Under the pieces are notes generated by a model. The model was not told the DNA's origin, ran no database searches, and was given only the letters and a program-made list of their open reading frames with translations. Shown piece after piece: positions 53,335 through 63,889 of a stretch of 64,000 nt of DNA; position 1 is the first letter of the stretch; the number at the start of each line of letters is the position of its first letter. A program made the translations under genes and the position numbers. This stretch comes from Neorhizobium galegae. Its GTDB lineage: Bacteria > Pseudomonadota > Alphaproteobacteria > Rhizobiales > Rhizobiaceae. The stretch lies in contig NZ_JAGIPH010000002.1 of the NCBI RefSeq assembly GCF_017877135.1, positions 310,001 to 374,000 of the forward strand, written 5' to 3'.

Positions 53335-54687
53335 ATGACAGTGCCGTCACGCTCGCTTGTTCTGAACGCTTTCATCTATCCGGCCGGCCATCACGAGGCG
53401 GCCTGGCGCTATCCGGCGTCCGAGCCGCATCGGGTTACCGACATCAAGCTCTATCAGGAGATCGCCCAGAAGGCCGAGGCTGCCAAGCTGGACGCGATCT
53501 TCTTTGCCGACGCGCCGGTTCTCGATGAGAACATCCGTTATGCGGCGCGCCACCGGCTGGAACCGATCACGGCCATCACGGCGCTGGCCGCCGTCACCGA
53601 GCGGATCGGTTTCATCGCCACGGCCTCCACGACCTATTACGATCCGTACAATCTCGCGCGGCTGTTTGCGTCGGTGGACCATATCAGCGGCGGACGCGTG
53701 GGATGGAATATCGTCACCACCTCGGCTGATCGCGCGGCGGCCAATTTCGGGCTGGAGAAACACCCGCCGCATGCCGACCGTTACCGGCAGGCGGCGGAGT
53801 TTGTCGATGTCGTCACCAAGCTCTGGGACAGCTGGGAGGATGACGCGCTGGTGGTCGATCCGGCAAGCGGTCTGTTTGCCGAGACAGATCATATCCATGC
53901 CATTCATCACAAGGGCGAGTTCTACAGCGTGCAGGGCGCGTTGAACCTGCCGCGCTCGCCGCAGGGGCGTCCGGTCTACGTGCAGGCGGGCTCCTCCGAT
54001 GATGGCCGGGCCTTTGCCGCGCGCACTGCGGAAGCGATCTTCACCGCGCATCAGTCGCTCGAAAGCGCGCAGGAGTTCTATGCTGATATCAAGAGCCGCG
54101 CGCGGGGCCAGGGTCGCAATCCCGATCACGTCAAGATCCTGCCGGGCCTCAGCCCGTTTATCGCTTCCACGGAAGCAGAGGCCAAGGCGCTGGAGGACGA
54201 GTTCAACAATCTCATCCAGCCGGCCTTCTCGCTCCAGCAACTGCGCCGCATCATCGGCGTCGATCTCTCCGGCGCGGATCTCGATGCGCCGGTGCCGAAG
54301 GAAGCCGTGGACGCGACACGGGCCCGTGCTGCTGCCAGCCGCCATCAACTGGTGCTGGATGTGATCGACCGGGAGAAGCCGACGTTGCGTCAGTTGTTGC
54401 ACCGGCTTGCGGGCGCGCGTGGCCACAAGGTCATTACCGGCACGCCGGAGCAGGTGGCGGACTGGATCGAGCTTTGGCACCTCAGTGGTGCTGCCGACGG
54501 CTTCAACATCATGCCGCCTTACCTGAAGGGCGGGTTCGAGATCTTTGCCGACGAGGTCGTGCCGATCCTGCAGCGGCGCGGGCTGTTCCGTCTGGATTAC
54601 GAGGGCAAGACGCTGCGCGATCATTATGGGCTGCCGCGGCCGGAGAGTCTCTACACGGCGGGAAGAAACCGCAAGGCGAGCGCATAA
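53335..54687 (+). CDS. FMN-dependent monooxygenase, NtaA/SnaA/DszA family (second copy)
   Basis: A 450-residue luciferase-like monooxygenase. FDAIFF-type strand LDAIFFADAPVLDENI, TASTTYYDPYNLARLFASVDHISGGRVGWNIVTTSA, LPRSPQGRPVYVQAGSSDDGRAFAA and the tail ILQRRGLFRLDYEGKTLRDHYGLPRP mark the DszA/SnaA group. It is paralogous to, not a copy of, the enzyme at 42652. Ribosome site AAGGATG. It is co-transcribed with the DUF3088 gene and faces the LysR gene. Confidence 0.88.
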   Translation: MTVPSRSLVLNAFIYPAGHHEAAWRYPASEPHRVTDIKLYQEIAQKAEAAKLDAIFFADAPVLDENIRYAARHRLEPITAITALAAVTERIGFIATASTTYYDPYNLARLFASVDHISGGRVGWNIVTTSADRAAANFGLEKHPPHADRYRQAAEFVDVVTKLWDSWEDDALVVDPASGLFAETDHIHAIHHKGEFYSVQGALNLPRSPQGRPVYVQAGSSDDGRAFAARTAEAIFTAHQSLESAQEFYADIKSRARGQGRNPDHVKILPGLSPFIASTEAEAKALEDEFNNLIQPAFSLQQLRRIIGVDLSGADLDAPVPKEAVDATRARAAASRHQLVLDVIDREKPTLRQLLHRLAGARGHKVITGTPEQVADWIELWHLSGAADGFNIMPPYLKGGFEIFADEVVPILQRRGLFRLDYEGKTLRDHYGLPRPESLYTAGRNRKASA

Positions 54688-54729
54688 GCAAAAGATCACC
54701 AAGCATGGCTGGCACATGCCCGCCACGTC

Positions 54730-55686
54730 TCAGTGAGCAGAGGAGGGGAAGCCCTTTGCTTCCTGATGCAGAAGTGCAAACAGCGCTTCCACCTGCGGCA
54801 GGCGGCGGCGATCATCGGAGGCGATGAGATAATAGGGCGACGAGACGGGAATGGCGCGACCAAGCGGGCTCACCAGGCGGCCCGTCTGCAACTCGGCCGA
54901 GACGAGCGAATGTCTGGCCAGCGCGATGCCGCTGCCCGCCAACACCGTTTCGATCAATGCCGGAATGCTGGTGAGGCGCGGCCCCTTGCCGGATAGCCGC
55001 ACCGGAAAGCCGCAGGCCCGCAGCCATCGTGGCCAATCGAGTTCGGGCTCCGCCTGCGCGTCGTAGATCACAGGCACGTCCCGCAGACGATGCGCGCCCT
55101 CCTGCAGTTCATGCCGCGCTGCAAAGGCCGGCGTGCAGACGGGCAGAATGCTGTCGGGCAGCAGCAGTTCGCAGTGGTGTCCCGCAAGCGGGTAGCTGAG
55201 CGGCAGGATGGCGCAGTCCGCCTCCAGCCGGGCAAGGTCCGCCTCGCCGGAGATGGATCGTTCGATCACCAGATCGGTGTCCCCGATGCCTTCGTTGAGG
55301 AGATGCAGGCGCGGCGCCAGCCAGCGGCTGGCAAAGGCATCATCCACCATGAGCCGGAGCGTCGTACGCCGGCCCTGCGCATAGAGCGCGCCCAGACTGT
55401 CGACGATGGATTCGAAGGCGGCAGACAGGCCCGGATAGAGCGAGGCGCCGGCGGGCGTCAGCACCAGTTCGCCGCGGTTGCGGCTGAACAGCACTTCGCC
55501 CAAATGGGTTTCCAGCAACCGGATCTGCTGGCCGATCGCAGCCGTCGTGACGTGCAGGTCCTCGGCAGCCTTTGAGAAGCTGGCATAGCGTGCCGTGACC
55601 ACGAAGGCCCTCAGCGCCGTCAGCGGCGGCAGCCGGGAAAGCCCCGGCAAGGGTTGGGTCGCTCGAAGGATGGCTGACTGTCCCAT
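54730..55686 (-). CDS. LysR-family regulator (GcvA-like) of the sulfur cluster
   Basis: A 318-residue LysR regulator. The HTH is in PPLTALRAFVVTARYASFSKAAEDLHVTTAAIGQQIRLLETHLG and the effector domain is of the GcvA/AmpR subgroup (RLMVDDAFASRWLAPRLHLLNE). It lies 17 bases downstream of the DszC-like gene and is the last gene of the leftward importer unit, so it is made together with the genes it may control. Confidence 0.88.
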   Translation of the reverse strand: MGQSAILRATQPLPGLSRLPPLTALRAFVVTARYASFSKAAEDLHVTTAAIGQQIRLLETHLGEVLFSRNRGELVLTPAGASLYPGLSAAFESIVDSLGALYAQGRRTTLRLMVDDAFASRWLAPRLHLLNEGIGDTDLVIERSISGEADLARLEADCAILPLSYPLAGHHCELLLPDSILPVCTPAFAARHELQEGAHRLRDVPVIYDAQAEPELDWPRWLRACGFPVRLSGKGPRLTSIPALIETVLAGSGIALARHSLVSAELQTGRLVSPLGRAIPVSSPYYLIASDDRRRLPQVEALFALLHQEAKGFPSSAH

Positions 55687-55703
55687 GACGATCCTATCGT
55701 TGT

Positions 55704-56948
55704 TTAGAAAACGCGGCCTTCGAGAAGATGCGTCTTGGTGCCGTTGAGGTAGAAATCGCCGACCACGCGCGCCTTGTGCAGCAGCGGATTGTGATTGTAG
55801 ACGGTGCGGATGTTGCGCCAGTAGCGGTCGAGGTTGAGGTCGCGCGAGGTGGCGGAGCCGCCGCCCAGTTCGAACACCTTGGTCGCGGCCGAAAGCGCCA
55901 GCTGCGCGGTCACGATCTGGACGCGTGACGTGGTCAGCGCGCTGTCCGTCAAAGCCTGTTCGATTGCCTCTTCATCGCCCGTGGCGAAGGCTGCGACGGT
56001 TCGATCAAGTGCGCCGGCTCCCTCGCGAATAAGGGTTTGCACGGCAAAGGCTGCCGCACTCAGCTCTCCCACCACATTCTGGACGAACGGATCCTGGGCT
56101 GCGGTATCGGCGGCACTGTGGGCTGCGGCGCGTGCCTGTTTCTGGACATAGCGGATGCCTTCCTCCACCGCGCCCTGAACGGCGCCGGCGGCGGATGCCG
56201 CCAGATGCAGCTGCCGCATCGTGGAGCAATGACGCCCGACCAGCGATCCGAGCGTCCGGTTGGAAATCTCATGCGCATGGACAAGAACGTTGTCCAGGAG
56301 AACGCCGCCGCTGGCCGTCATCCGCTGGCCCATGCCGTCCCAGTCATCCAGAACGGTCACGCCTTCGCGCGTGACGGGCAGGAGACTGTAGGCCGGGTTT
56401 CCGTCATCATCCAGGGCACTGAAGCTGGCGAAATCGGCAAAGGCCGTGCCCGTCGCATACCACTTGCGGCCGTTGAGCCGAAAATTCTCGCCGTCACGCG
56501 TCAGCCGCGTGGTGATCTCGCCGGGCTTGTGCGTGCCCTGTTCGGTATGCGCGCCGCCGAACAGTTTGCCGTCCAGCACATGTGCAAGCAGCGTGCGCTC
56601 GCGTTCGCCCTGGATGCCGCCCAGCACCAGTCCTTCGGTGAAATTGAAGTGGCTGCGCAGGGCATGCGGCACATTGCTGTCGGCCGCACCCAGGATCATC
56701 AGCACCTCGATGTAATCGCGGATGCTGCCGCCGGGACCGCCAAGCGCCTTCGGAATGCGCAGCGTCCCGAGACGGGCCTGCTTGATCTGTTCAAATATGT
56801 CGAAGGGCAGAACCCGCTCGCGCTCACGCCGGGCCGCATCCTTGGCCAGATCGGCAGCGATCCGTCGCGCACTTTCGATCAACTCCTCGCGGGAGAACGG
56901 AGAGGTGGGTACGGGATCGGCAGAGAGGGATCGAAGCGTGCTGGGCAT
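55704..56948 (-). CDS. DszC/SfnB-like flavin-dependent monooxygenase (second copy)
   Basis: A 414-residue protein with the acyl-CoA dehydrogenase fold, paralogous to the one at 43956. RSHFNFTEGLVLGGIQG and the C-terminal YWRNIRTVYNHNPLLHKARVVGDFYLNG again keep the histidine and the W-x-N-x-R frame of the DszC group. It probably carries out S-oxygenation with free reduced flavin. It is 66 bases downstream of an aldo/keto reductase on the same strand; the ribosome site is weak. Confidence 0.84.
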   Translation of the reverse strand: MPSTLRSLSADPVPTSPFSREELIESARRIAADLAKDAARRERERVLPFDIFEQIKQARLGTLRIPKALGGPGGSIRDYIEVLMILGAADSNVPHALRSHFNFTEGLVLGGIQGERERTLLAHVLDGKLFGGAHTEQGTHKPGEITTRLTRDGENFRLNGRKWYATGTAFADFASFSALDDDGNPAYSLLPVTREGVTVLDDWDGMGQRMTASGGVLLDNVLVHAHEISNRTLGSLVGRHCSTMRQLHLAASAAGAVQGAVEEGIRYVQKQARAAAHSAADTAAQDPFVQNVVGELSAAAFAVQTLIREGAGALDRTVAAFATGDEEAIEQALTDSALTTSRVQIVTAQLALSAATKVFELGGGSATSRDLNLDRYWRNIRTVYNHNPLLHKARVVGDFYLNGTKTHLLEGRVF

Positions 56949-57014
56949 GGTTCTGTTCCAGGAGAATAAAGAGGATAGGGCGGCAGCTGATCCCGCCGCC
57001 CGAAGAGGTGTCGG

Positions 57015-58070
57015 TCAGGCGACAGCGCGCGGCGCCGCAGCAACCGGTGCGGTTGCTTTCACAGCACGCGGCACGCGGCCTTCCACCGGATGGCTCGGAT
57101 CGTTGAAGCCGGGCGTGGAGGGGTGGCCGGTCGTCACGAGGCTGTCGATCAAAGCTTCGTCTTCCGCATCGATCTGCACATCAAGCGCGCGGATATAGCC
57201 GTCCCAGTGCTCTTCGGTGCGCGGGCCGGTGATGGCAGCCGTGACCAACTGGTTGTTCAGCACCCAGGCGAGCGCGAAATCGGCGGCCTTGATGCCCTTG
57301 CGGGCGGCATGCGCCCCGATCTTCTGGGCGATCTCGACCGATTCCGGGCGCCATTCCGTCTCCAGAATGCGCTTGTCGCCACGGCCGGCGCGACTATCGG
57401 CGGCCGGTGCTGCGCCCGGCTGATACTTTCCGGTCAGCACGCCGCGCGCCAGCGGCGAATAGGAAACGACGCCGAGGCCATAATGATGCGCTGCCGGCAG
57501 TTGTTCGGCTTCTGCCGTGCGGTTGACGATGTTGTAGAGCGGTTGGCTGGCAACGGGACGATCGATGCCGAGCTGGTCGGCCAGATGTGAGATTTCCGCA
57601 ATGCGCCAGCCACGGAAGTTGGACACGCCGAAATAGCGCAGCTTGCCGGCGCGGATGAGGTCGGCAATGGCGCGCACCGGCTCTTCCAGCGGCGCATCGA
57701 ACACGGCCCGATGGAAATAGAGAATGTCGATGTAGTCGGTGTTCAGGCGCCGCAGCGAGTTTTCCACCGTCTCGATGACCCATTTGCGCGAATGGCCACC
57801 GAGGTTCGGGCCCTTCACATGCGAGTTGACGAATTTCGTCGCCAGCACCCAATGGTCGCGATGCGCCTTGATGCCGCGCCCGACGACCTCTTCGGACTTA
57901 CCGTTGTGGTAAACATCGGCGGTGTCGATGAAGTTGATGCCCTGGTCCTTCGCCTTGTCGATGATGCGGAAGGCCACGTCATCCGGCGTTGGGCCGCCGA
58001 ACATCATGGTGCCGAGGCTCAAGGGTGAAACCTTCAGCGCGCTGCGGCCAAGGTAGCGATAATCGACCAT
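57015..58070 (-). CDS. Aldo/keto reductase
   Basis: A 351-residue NADPH-dependent aldo/keto reductase (AKR). The catalytic tetrad context is complete: NFIDTADVYHNGKSEEVVG (Asp, Tyr), LATKFVNS (Lys) and ILYFHRAVFD (His). The cofactor loop is AAITGPRTEEHWDGYIRAL, and the C-terminus carries an Ala/Pro-rich tail. It is inside the importer-DszC-LysR unit and may reduce carbonyls left after C-S cleavage. Confidence 0.9.
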   Translation of the reverse strand: MVDYRYLGRSALKVSPLSLGTMMFGGPTPDDVAFRIIDKAKDQGINFIDTADVYHNGKSEEVVGRGIKAHRDHWVLATKFVNSHVKGPNLGGHSRKWVIETVENSLRRLNTDYIDILYFHRAVFDAPLEEPVRAIADLIRAGKLRYFGVSNFRGWRIAEISHLADQLGIDRPVASQPLYNIVNRTAEAEQLPAAHHYGLGVVSYSPLARGVLTGKYQPGAAPAADSRAGRGDKRILETEWRPESVEIAQKIGAHAARKGIKAADFALAWVLNNQLVTAAITGPRTEEHWDGYIRALDVQIDAEDEALIDSLVTTGHPSTPGFNDPSHPVEGRVPRAVKATAPVAAAPRAVA

Positions 58071-58090
58071 TTTTGTACTCCAATCGGTCT

Positions 58091-59003
58091 TCAGTTTGTA
58101 TGATGGCAGGCGACCGCATGGGCGGTGCCGAAGAGACGGTAGTCTGGCGCCTCACTGCGACAGAGATCGGTGGCCAGCGGGCAGCGGGTATGAAACCGGC
58201 AGCCGGAGGGCGGATCGTGCGGGCTTGGCAGGTCGCCGGAAATGGGGGCTGCTTCTCTGCGGCGGCTGGGATCCGGCACGGCGGCCAGAAGCGCGCGGGT
58301 ATAGGGATGCTTCGGATCTGCCCAGAGCTCGGCGGTCGGCGCGCTTTCGACGATCTTGCCGAGATACATCACCAGCACCCGGTCGGAGAAATAGCGCACC
58401 ACGGACAGATCGTGCGAGACGAAAAGATAGGAGAGCGACAGCCTGTTCTTCATCTCCACCAGCAGGTTCAGGATCTGCGCCTGGATGGAGAGATCGAGCG
58501 CCGAGACCGGCTCGTCGCACACCACCAGTTCCGGCTGAAGGATCAGGGCGCGGGCGATGCCGATGCGCTGCCGCTGCCCGCCGGAAAACTCGTGCGGATA
58601 GCGATCGAGCGAATCCGCCGGCAGGCCGACCTGAAGAATGATGGACTCGACGATCTGCTGGCGGCGTTTTGTATCGCCGATGCCATGAACCTTCAGCGGC
58701 GCCGTCAGGATCGCCCGGATCGTCTGGCGCGGATTGAGGGACGCAAACGGGTCCTGAAAGATCATCTGGATGCTGCGGCGAAGACTGCGCAACTCGCCGG
58801 ACGTCATGGCGGTCACATCCCGGCCCTTGAATTCCACCTGTCCGGATGTTGGCTCGACCAGGCGCATCAGCGATTTGCCGAGCGAGGATTTGCCGCAGCC
58901 GGATTCGCCCACCAGCGCCACGGTTTCGCCCGGCTCGATGGTGAGCGAGACGTCATCGACGGCGCGCACGGTGCCGCGCCCACCGGCATAATGGGTGGAG
59001 AGA

Positions 59004-59026
<23 letters not shown>
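58091..59026 (-). CDS. Peptide-type ABC transporter ATP-binding protein (DppF/OppF-like)
   Basis: A 311-residue ABC ATPase: Walker A GESGCGKSSLGKSL, signature FSGGQRQRIGIARAL, Walker B LVVCDEPVSALD and the C-terminal oligopeptide-transport domain (SGCRFHTRCPLATDLC), whose cysteines bind an iron-sulfur cluster in some members. It overlaps the preceding ATPase gene by 23 bases, as common in dppDF pairs. Substrate specificity lies with the binding proteins. Confidence 0.93.
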
Positions 59027-59998
<972 letters not shown>

Positions 59999-60002
<4 letters not shown>

Positions 60003-60997
60003 CGACGTTCCTCCGAAAAGCGCGGGTTGAGCGCGTCATTCAGACCATCGCTGATCAGGTTGAGCGAAATGACGGTGAAGACGATGGCAAGACCCGGCAG
60101 CGCCGTCAGGTACCAGGCGGTGCGGATGACATCGCGGCCGGCGCCGATCATCGACCCCCAGGAGACACGGTTCGGATCGCCCAGCCCCATGAAGGAGAGG
60201 GCCGCTTCCATGAGGATCGCGCCGGCGACCATGACGGAGGAGGTGACGATGATGGGCGGCAGCGCATTCGGCAGGATCTCGCGGAACACGATCCGCACAT
60301 GGCCATAGCCGAGGCTGCGGGCGGCCAGCACGTAATCCTTTTCGCGGATGGCGCGGAACTCGGCACGGGTCAGGCGGGCAACCATCGGCCAGGTGATGAT
60401 GCCGATGGCGCAGGTGACGGTCAGCACATTCGGCTGGGCGATGGCGACCAGCACGACCAGCAGCACGAAGCTCGGCAGCGTCTGGAAGATCTCGATGAGC
60501 TTCACCAGCACATCGTCCACAAGGCCGCCGAAATAGCCGGCAATCGCGCCGACCAGAATGCCGATGGTAAGGCCGATCAGCGTTGCGGCGATGCCCACGG
60601 TGAGCGAAATCCGCGCTCCATGAACGATGCCTGCCAGCACGTCACGCCCCATGGAATCGGTGCCCAGCGGATAATCCGGGTTCTGCCCCGGCCACAGGAA
60701 GGGGCGGGCCACCATTTCCAGGGGATCGCCCGGGAAGAGATAGGGGGCAGCCAGCGCCAAGACCACGACCGTCACCAGAAAGGTGAGGCCAATGATGGCG
60801 TTGGGATTGGTGAGGAAAATGCGCAACTCCCGGCGCAGACCGGCCTTCGTCACGGCGGCGGAAGACTGGGTCAGTGCATCCGGCGCATGGAGGAACGGCC
60901 AGTCCTTGGACTGTTCCGGCGTTGCCGCTTCAACTTCATCCGATTGAAGGGCACCGAGGCGCGGGGAACGGGCGATGGAAGACTGCGTGAGGGTCAT
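59999..60997 (-). CDS. Peptide-type ABC transporter permease (DppC/OppC-like)
   Basis: A 332-residue inner-membrane permease. A 70-residue cytoplasmic N-terminal extension precedes the first helix ([20 protein letters not shown]). [25 protein letters not shown] and the EAA loop ([32 protein letters not shown]) are diagnostic of OppC/DppC. It forms the channel with the DppB-like partner and overlaps it by four bases. Confidence 0.93.
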
Positions 60998-61983
60998 CGG
61001 CTTTCTCCGATGCGCGGATCAAGCCAGGCCTGCAGCAGATCGACTGTGGCGTTGACGATGATCACGACAAATGAGGACAGAAGAAGGATGCCGAGCAGGA
61101 CGCTGAAATCGCGCGCCATCACGGCCTCGAAAGCGAGACGGCCAAGCCCCGGCCAGCTGAACACGGTTTCCACCACGACGGCGCCGCCGAGCATGCCGCC
61201 GATATGCATGCCTGCAAGCGTGGTGATCGGTATCAGCGCGTTGCGCAGGATGTGGCGCAGCACGAGGCGCAGCGGCGAAACCCCCTTGGCACGGGCGGTG
61301 CGCACATAATCCTGCGATTTCACCTCCAGCATCGCGGCGCGCGTCAGCCGTGCATAGATTGCGAGATAATAGAGCGAGAGCGACAGCGCCGGCAGCACGA
61401 TATAGCGCGCCCTGTCGGCAAGTGCGGCAAAGCCTGTGAGACTGCTTCCGATCGTGCTGTCGCCGCCGGACGGCAGCCAGCCGAGCTTCACCGAAAAAAG
61501 CAGGATCAGCATCAGGCCGATCCAGAAGCCCGGCACGGAATAGAAAAGCAGCGAACCGACGGAAAGCACGCGATCCGGCAGGCGACCGGAAAACTGCGCC
61601 ATCAGCGAACCAAGGATCACGCCGATGGTGAGCGCAAAGAGCAGTGCTGCGCCCATCAGGATCAGCGTGCCCGGCAGTCTCTGGCCGATCAGTTCGGCAA
61701 CCGGCATGCCGTAGCGTGGCGAATAGCCCAGGCTGAAATGAGCGAGATTGCTCAGATAGTTCAGCAACTGGTGGATGACAGGCAGGTCGAGCCCGAAACG
61801 GGATCGCAGGTCCGCCATGGTTTCCACCGTCGCCGAGCCCGCTTCCGCCGCCATCACATCTGCCGCATCGCCGGGGGCGAACTGCAACAGGAAAAAGTTG
61901 AGGATCACAATTCCCACGACGGTGGGGACCGCCTGGATGGCGGTGCGCCTCAGTCGCTGAAAGAGCCTTCTGGATACAATCAT
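60994..61983 (-). CDS. Peptide-type ABC transporter permease (DppB/OppB-like)
   Basis: A 329-residue inner-membrane permease with six helices. TAIQAVPTVVGIVILNFFLLQFAPGDA opens it, LGYSPRYGMPVAELIGQRLPGTLILMG and the EAA loop SQDYVRTARAKGVSPLRLVLRHILRNALIPI follow. The start at 61983 (MIVSRRLFQRL) is favoured; the frame runs to 62064 without a ribosome site. First gene of the leftward unit. Confidence 0.92.
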   Translation of the reverse strand: MIVSRRLFQRLRRTAIQAVPTVVGIVILNFFLLQFAPGDAADVMAAEAGSATVETMADLRSRFGLDLPVIHQLLNYLSNLAHFSLGYSPRYGMPVAELIGQRLPGTLILMGAALLFALTIGVILGSLMAQFSGRLPDRVLSVGSLLFYSVPGFWIGLMLILLFSVKLGWLPSGGDSTIGSSLTGFAALADRARYIVLPALSLSLYYLAIYARLTRAAMLEVKSQDYVRTARAKGVSPLRLVLRHILRNALIPITTLAGMHIGGMLGGAVVVETVFSWPGLGRLAFEAVMARDFSVLLGILLLSSFVVIIVNATVDLLQAWLDPRIGESR

Positions 61984-62127
61984 ATGGTCAATCCGATGAT
62001 GCGGCAGCCCGCGAAACTCCGACCTTGATAGTTGACTAGTTTTATAGAATTTGTCAAATAACATGAGAAATTTTTTGCGATGAATGGTCGAATTATCTCT
62101 GTTTATTGGGTGTTTATGCCGATTTAC

Positions 62128-62156
62128 GGATTAAATCGGATTGTATTTTCTAATCC
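62128..62156. promoter_or_regulatory. Candidate operator between the importer and the second binding protein
   Basis: GGATTA (62128-62133) and TAATCC (62151-62156) form a perfect six-base inverted repeat with a 17-base spacer inside an AT-rich divergent promoter region. It could bind the LysR protein encoded at 54730. Confidence 0.4.
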
Positions 62157-62234
62157 TGCGAACATTTGCGCAAAAATCCACGACACATCGGCGGCGAAGA
62201 AAGAAATTCTCACCGCCCAAAAAGAGAGGGCCTC

Positions 62235-63842
62235 ATGCACACCAAATTCCACCTCAGCCGCAGACGTCTCCTGCAAGGCTCCGTTGCGCTAGCAAGCCTG
62301 TCGCTCACGCAGGTGTCAGTCCAGGCGGCCGCGCCGGCCAGCGGCGGAACAGCAACGCTCGTGCTTGCCTCCGAGCCGCCTGTTCTGACCACCATCGCGC
62401 ATACGGCGTATAATTCCGTCTATGTCTCCCCCAAGGTCACCGAGGGTCTGCTCACCTATGATTTCGACCTGAACCCGAAGCCGCTTCTGGCACGGGAATG
62501 GGCGATCAGCCCGGATGGTCTGCGTTACACCTTCCGTCTGCGTCCGGGCGTCAAGTGGCACGACGGCAAGCCGTTCACATCGGCGGACGTGGCCTTTTCC
62601 ATCCAGACGATCAGGGAGATTCATCCGCGCGGACGCAACACCTTCCTGAACCTGACGGCGGTGGAGACGCCGGACGAATTGACGGCGGTCCTGGTGCTGT
62701 CCAAGCCGGCGCCTTACCTGATTACCGCCTTGGCCGCCGCCGAGACGCCGATCGTTCCGAAGCATCTTTATGAAGGGACGAAAGCGGCGGAAAATCCGGT
62801 CAATCTGGCGCCGATCGGCACCGGTCCGTTCCGCTTCAAGGAATGGGTGCGCGGCAGCCATCTCGTCTATGAGCGCAATCCCGACTACTGGGACAAGCCG
62901 CGGCCCTATCTTGATCGCCTCATCGTTCGCTTCATTCCCGATTCGGCCGCACGGGCGATTGCCATCGAAACCGGGGAAATCGATCTCGCACCCAGCACGC
63001 CGCTGCCCTACAGCGATCTCGACCGCATCAAGGCCCTGCCGCATATCGGTTTCGAGACGCAGGGGTACCAGTATTCCAACAGTGTCAGCCGCATCGAGTT
63101 CAATCTCGAGAAGGATATTTTCAAGGATGTGCGCGTGCGCCGCGCCTTCGCTCATGTCATCGACAAGAAGGTCATCTTCAACACGGTCAATTACGGCTAT
63201 GGCTCGATCAATCCGGGTCCGATCAATCCCAAGCTGACAAAATGGTATGTGGGTGACCTTAAGACCTATCCGGTCGATCTGAAGGCGGCCGAAGCGCTGC
63301 TCGACGAGGCCGGCTACAAGCGTGGGACCGGCGGTATCCGGGCGAAACTGACGATCGACTACGTGCCGAGCGGCGAAGGTTACGCGCGGGGCGCCGAGTA
63401 TATCCGCCAGGCGCTGTCGAAGGTCGGCATCGAGGTCACGGTGCGGGCGCAGGACTTTGCCACCTACACCAAGCGGATCTACACGGATCGCGACTTCGAC
63501 TTCGCCTATGAGGGCATGAGCAATCTGTTCGATCCGACGGTCGGGGTGCAGCGGCTCTATTGGAGCAAGAATTTCCGAAAGGGTGTCCCGTTCTCCAATG
63601 GTGCTGCCTATTCCAATCCTGTGGTCGATTCGCTTCTGGAAGCCGCTGCCATTGAGATCGATCCGAAAAAACGGTTCGAACAATGGCGCGACATCCAGCG
63701 CCTGCTTGTGGAGGATCTGCCGGCGATCGATATCGCCAGCCCGCCGGAGATCACGATCTACAACAAGCGCATCGCAGACCACACGGTCGGCGCCGAGGGC
63801 GTCTCCGGCAGTCTGGCCTTTGCCTATGTCACCTCAGCCTGA
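62235..63842 (+). CDS. ABC transporter substrate-binding protein, SBP_bac_5 family (Tat-exported)
   Basis: A 535-residue periplasmic binding protein. A twin-arginine signal (LSRRRLLQGSVALASLSL) starts the protein. EGLLTYDFDLNPKPLLAREWAISPDGLRYTFRLRPGVKWHDG and GTGPFRFKEWVRGSHLVYERNPDYWD are nearly the same as in the paralog at 46483. It is divergent from the DppB-like gene, so it is the natural partner of this importer. The DszB-like gene follows after 47 bases. Confidence 0.93.
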   Translation: MHTKFHLSRRRLLQGSVALASLSLTQVSVQAAAPASGGTATLVLASEPPVLTTIAHTAYNSVYVSPKVTEGLLTYDFDLNPKPLLAREWAISPDGLRYTFRLRPGVKWHDGKPFTSADVAFSIQTIREIHPRGRNTFLNLTAVETPDELTAVLVLSKPAPYLITALAAAETPIVPKHLYEGTKAAENPVNLAPIGTGPFRFKEWVRGSHLVYERNPDYWDKPRPYLDRLIVRFIPDSAARAIAIETGEIDLAPSTPLPYSDLDRIKALPHIGFETQGYQYSNSVSRIEFNLEKDIFKDVRVRRAFAHVIDKKVIFNTVNYGYGSINPGPINPKLTKWYVGDLKTYPVDLKAAEALLDEAGYKRGTGGIRAKLTIDYVPSGEGYARGAEYIRQALSKVGIEVTVRAQDFATYTKRIYTDRDFDFAYEGMSNLFDPTVGVQRLYWSKNFRKGVPFSNGAAYSNPVVDSLLEAAAIEIDPKKRFEQWRDIQRLLVEDLPAIDIASPPEITIYNKRIADHTVGAEGVSGSLAFAYVTSA

Positions 63843-63889
63843 GTTTTTCCGGATGCCGGCCACATCCGATGGCCTTGGAGACAATGATC

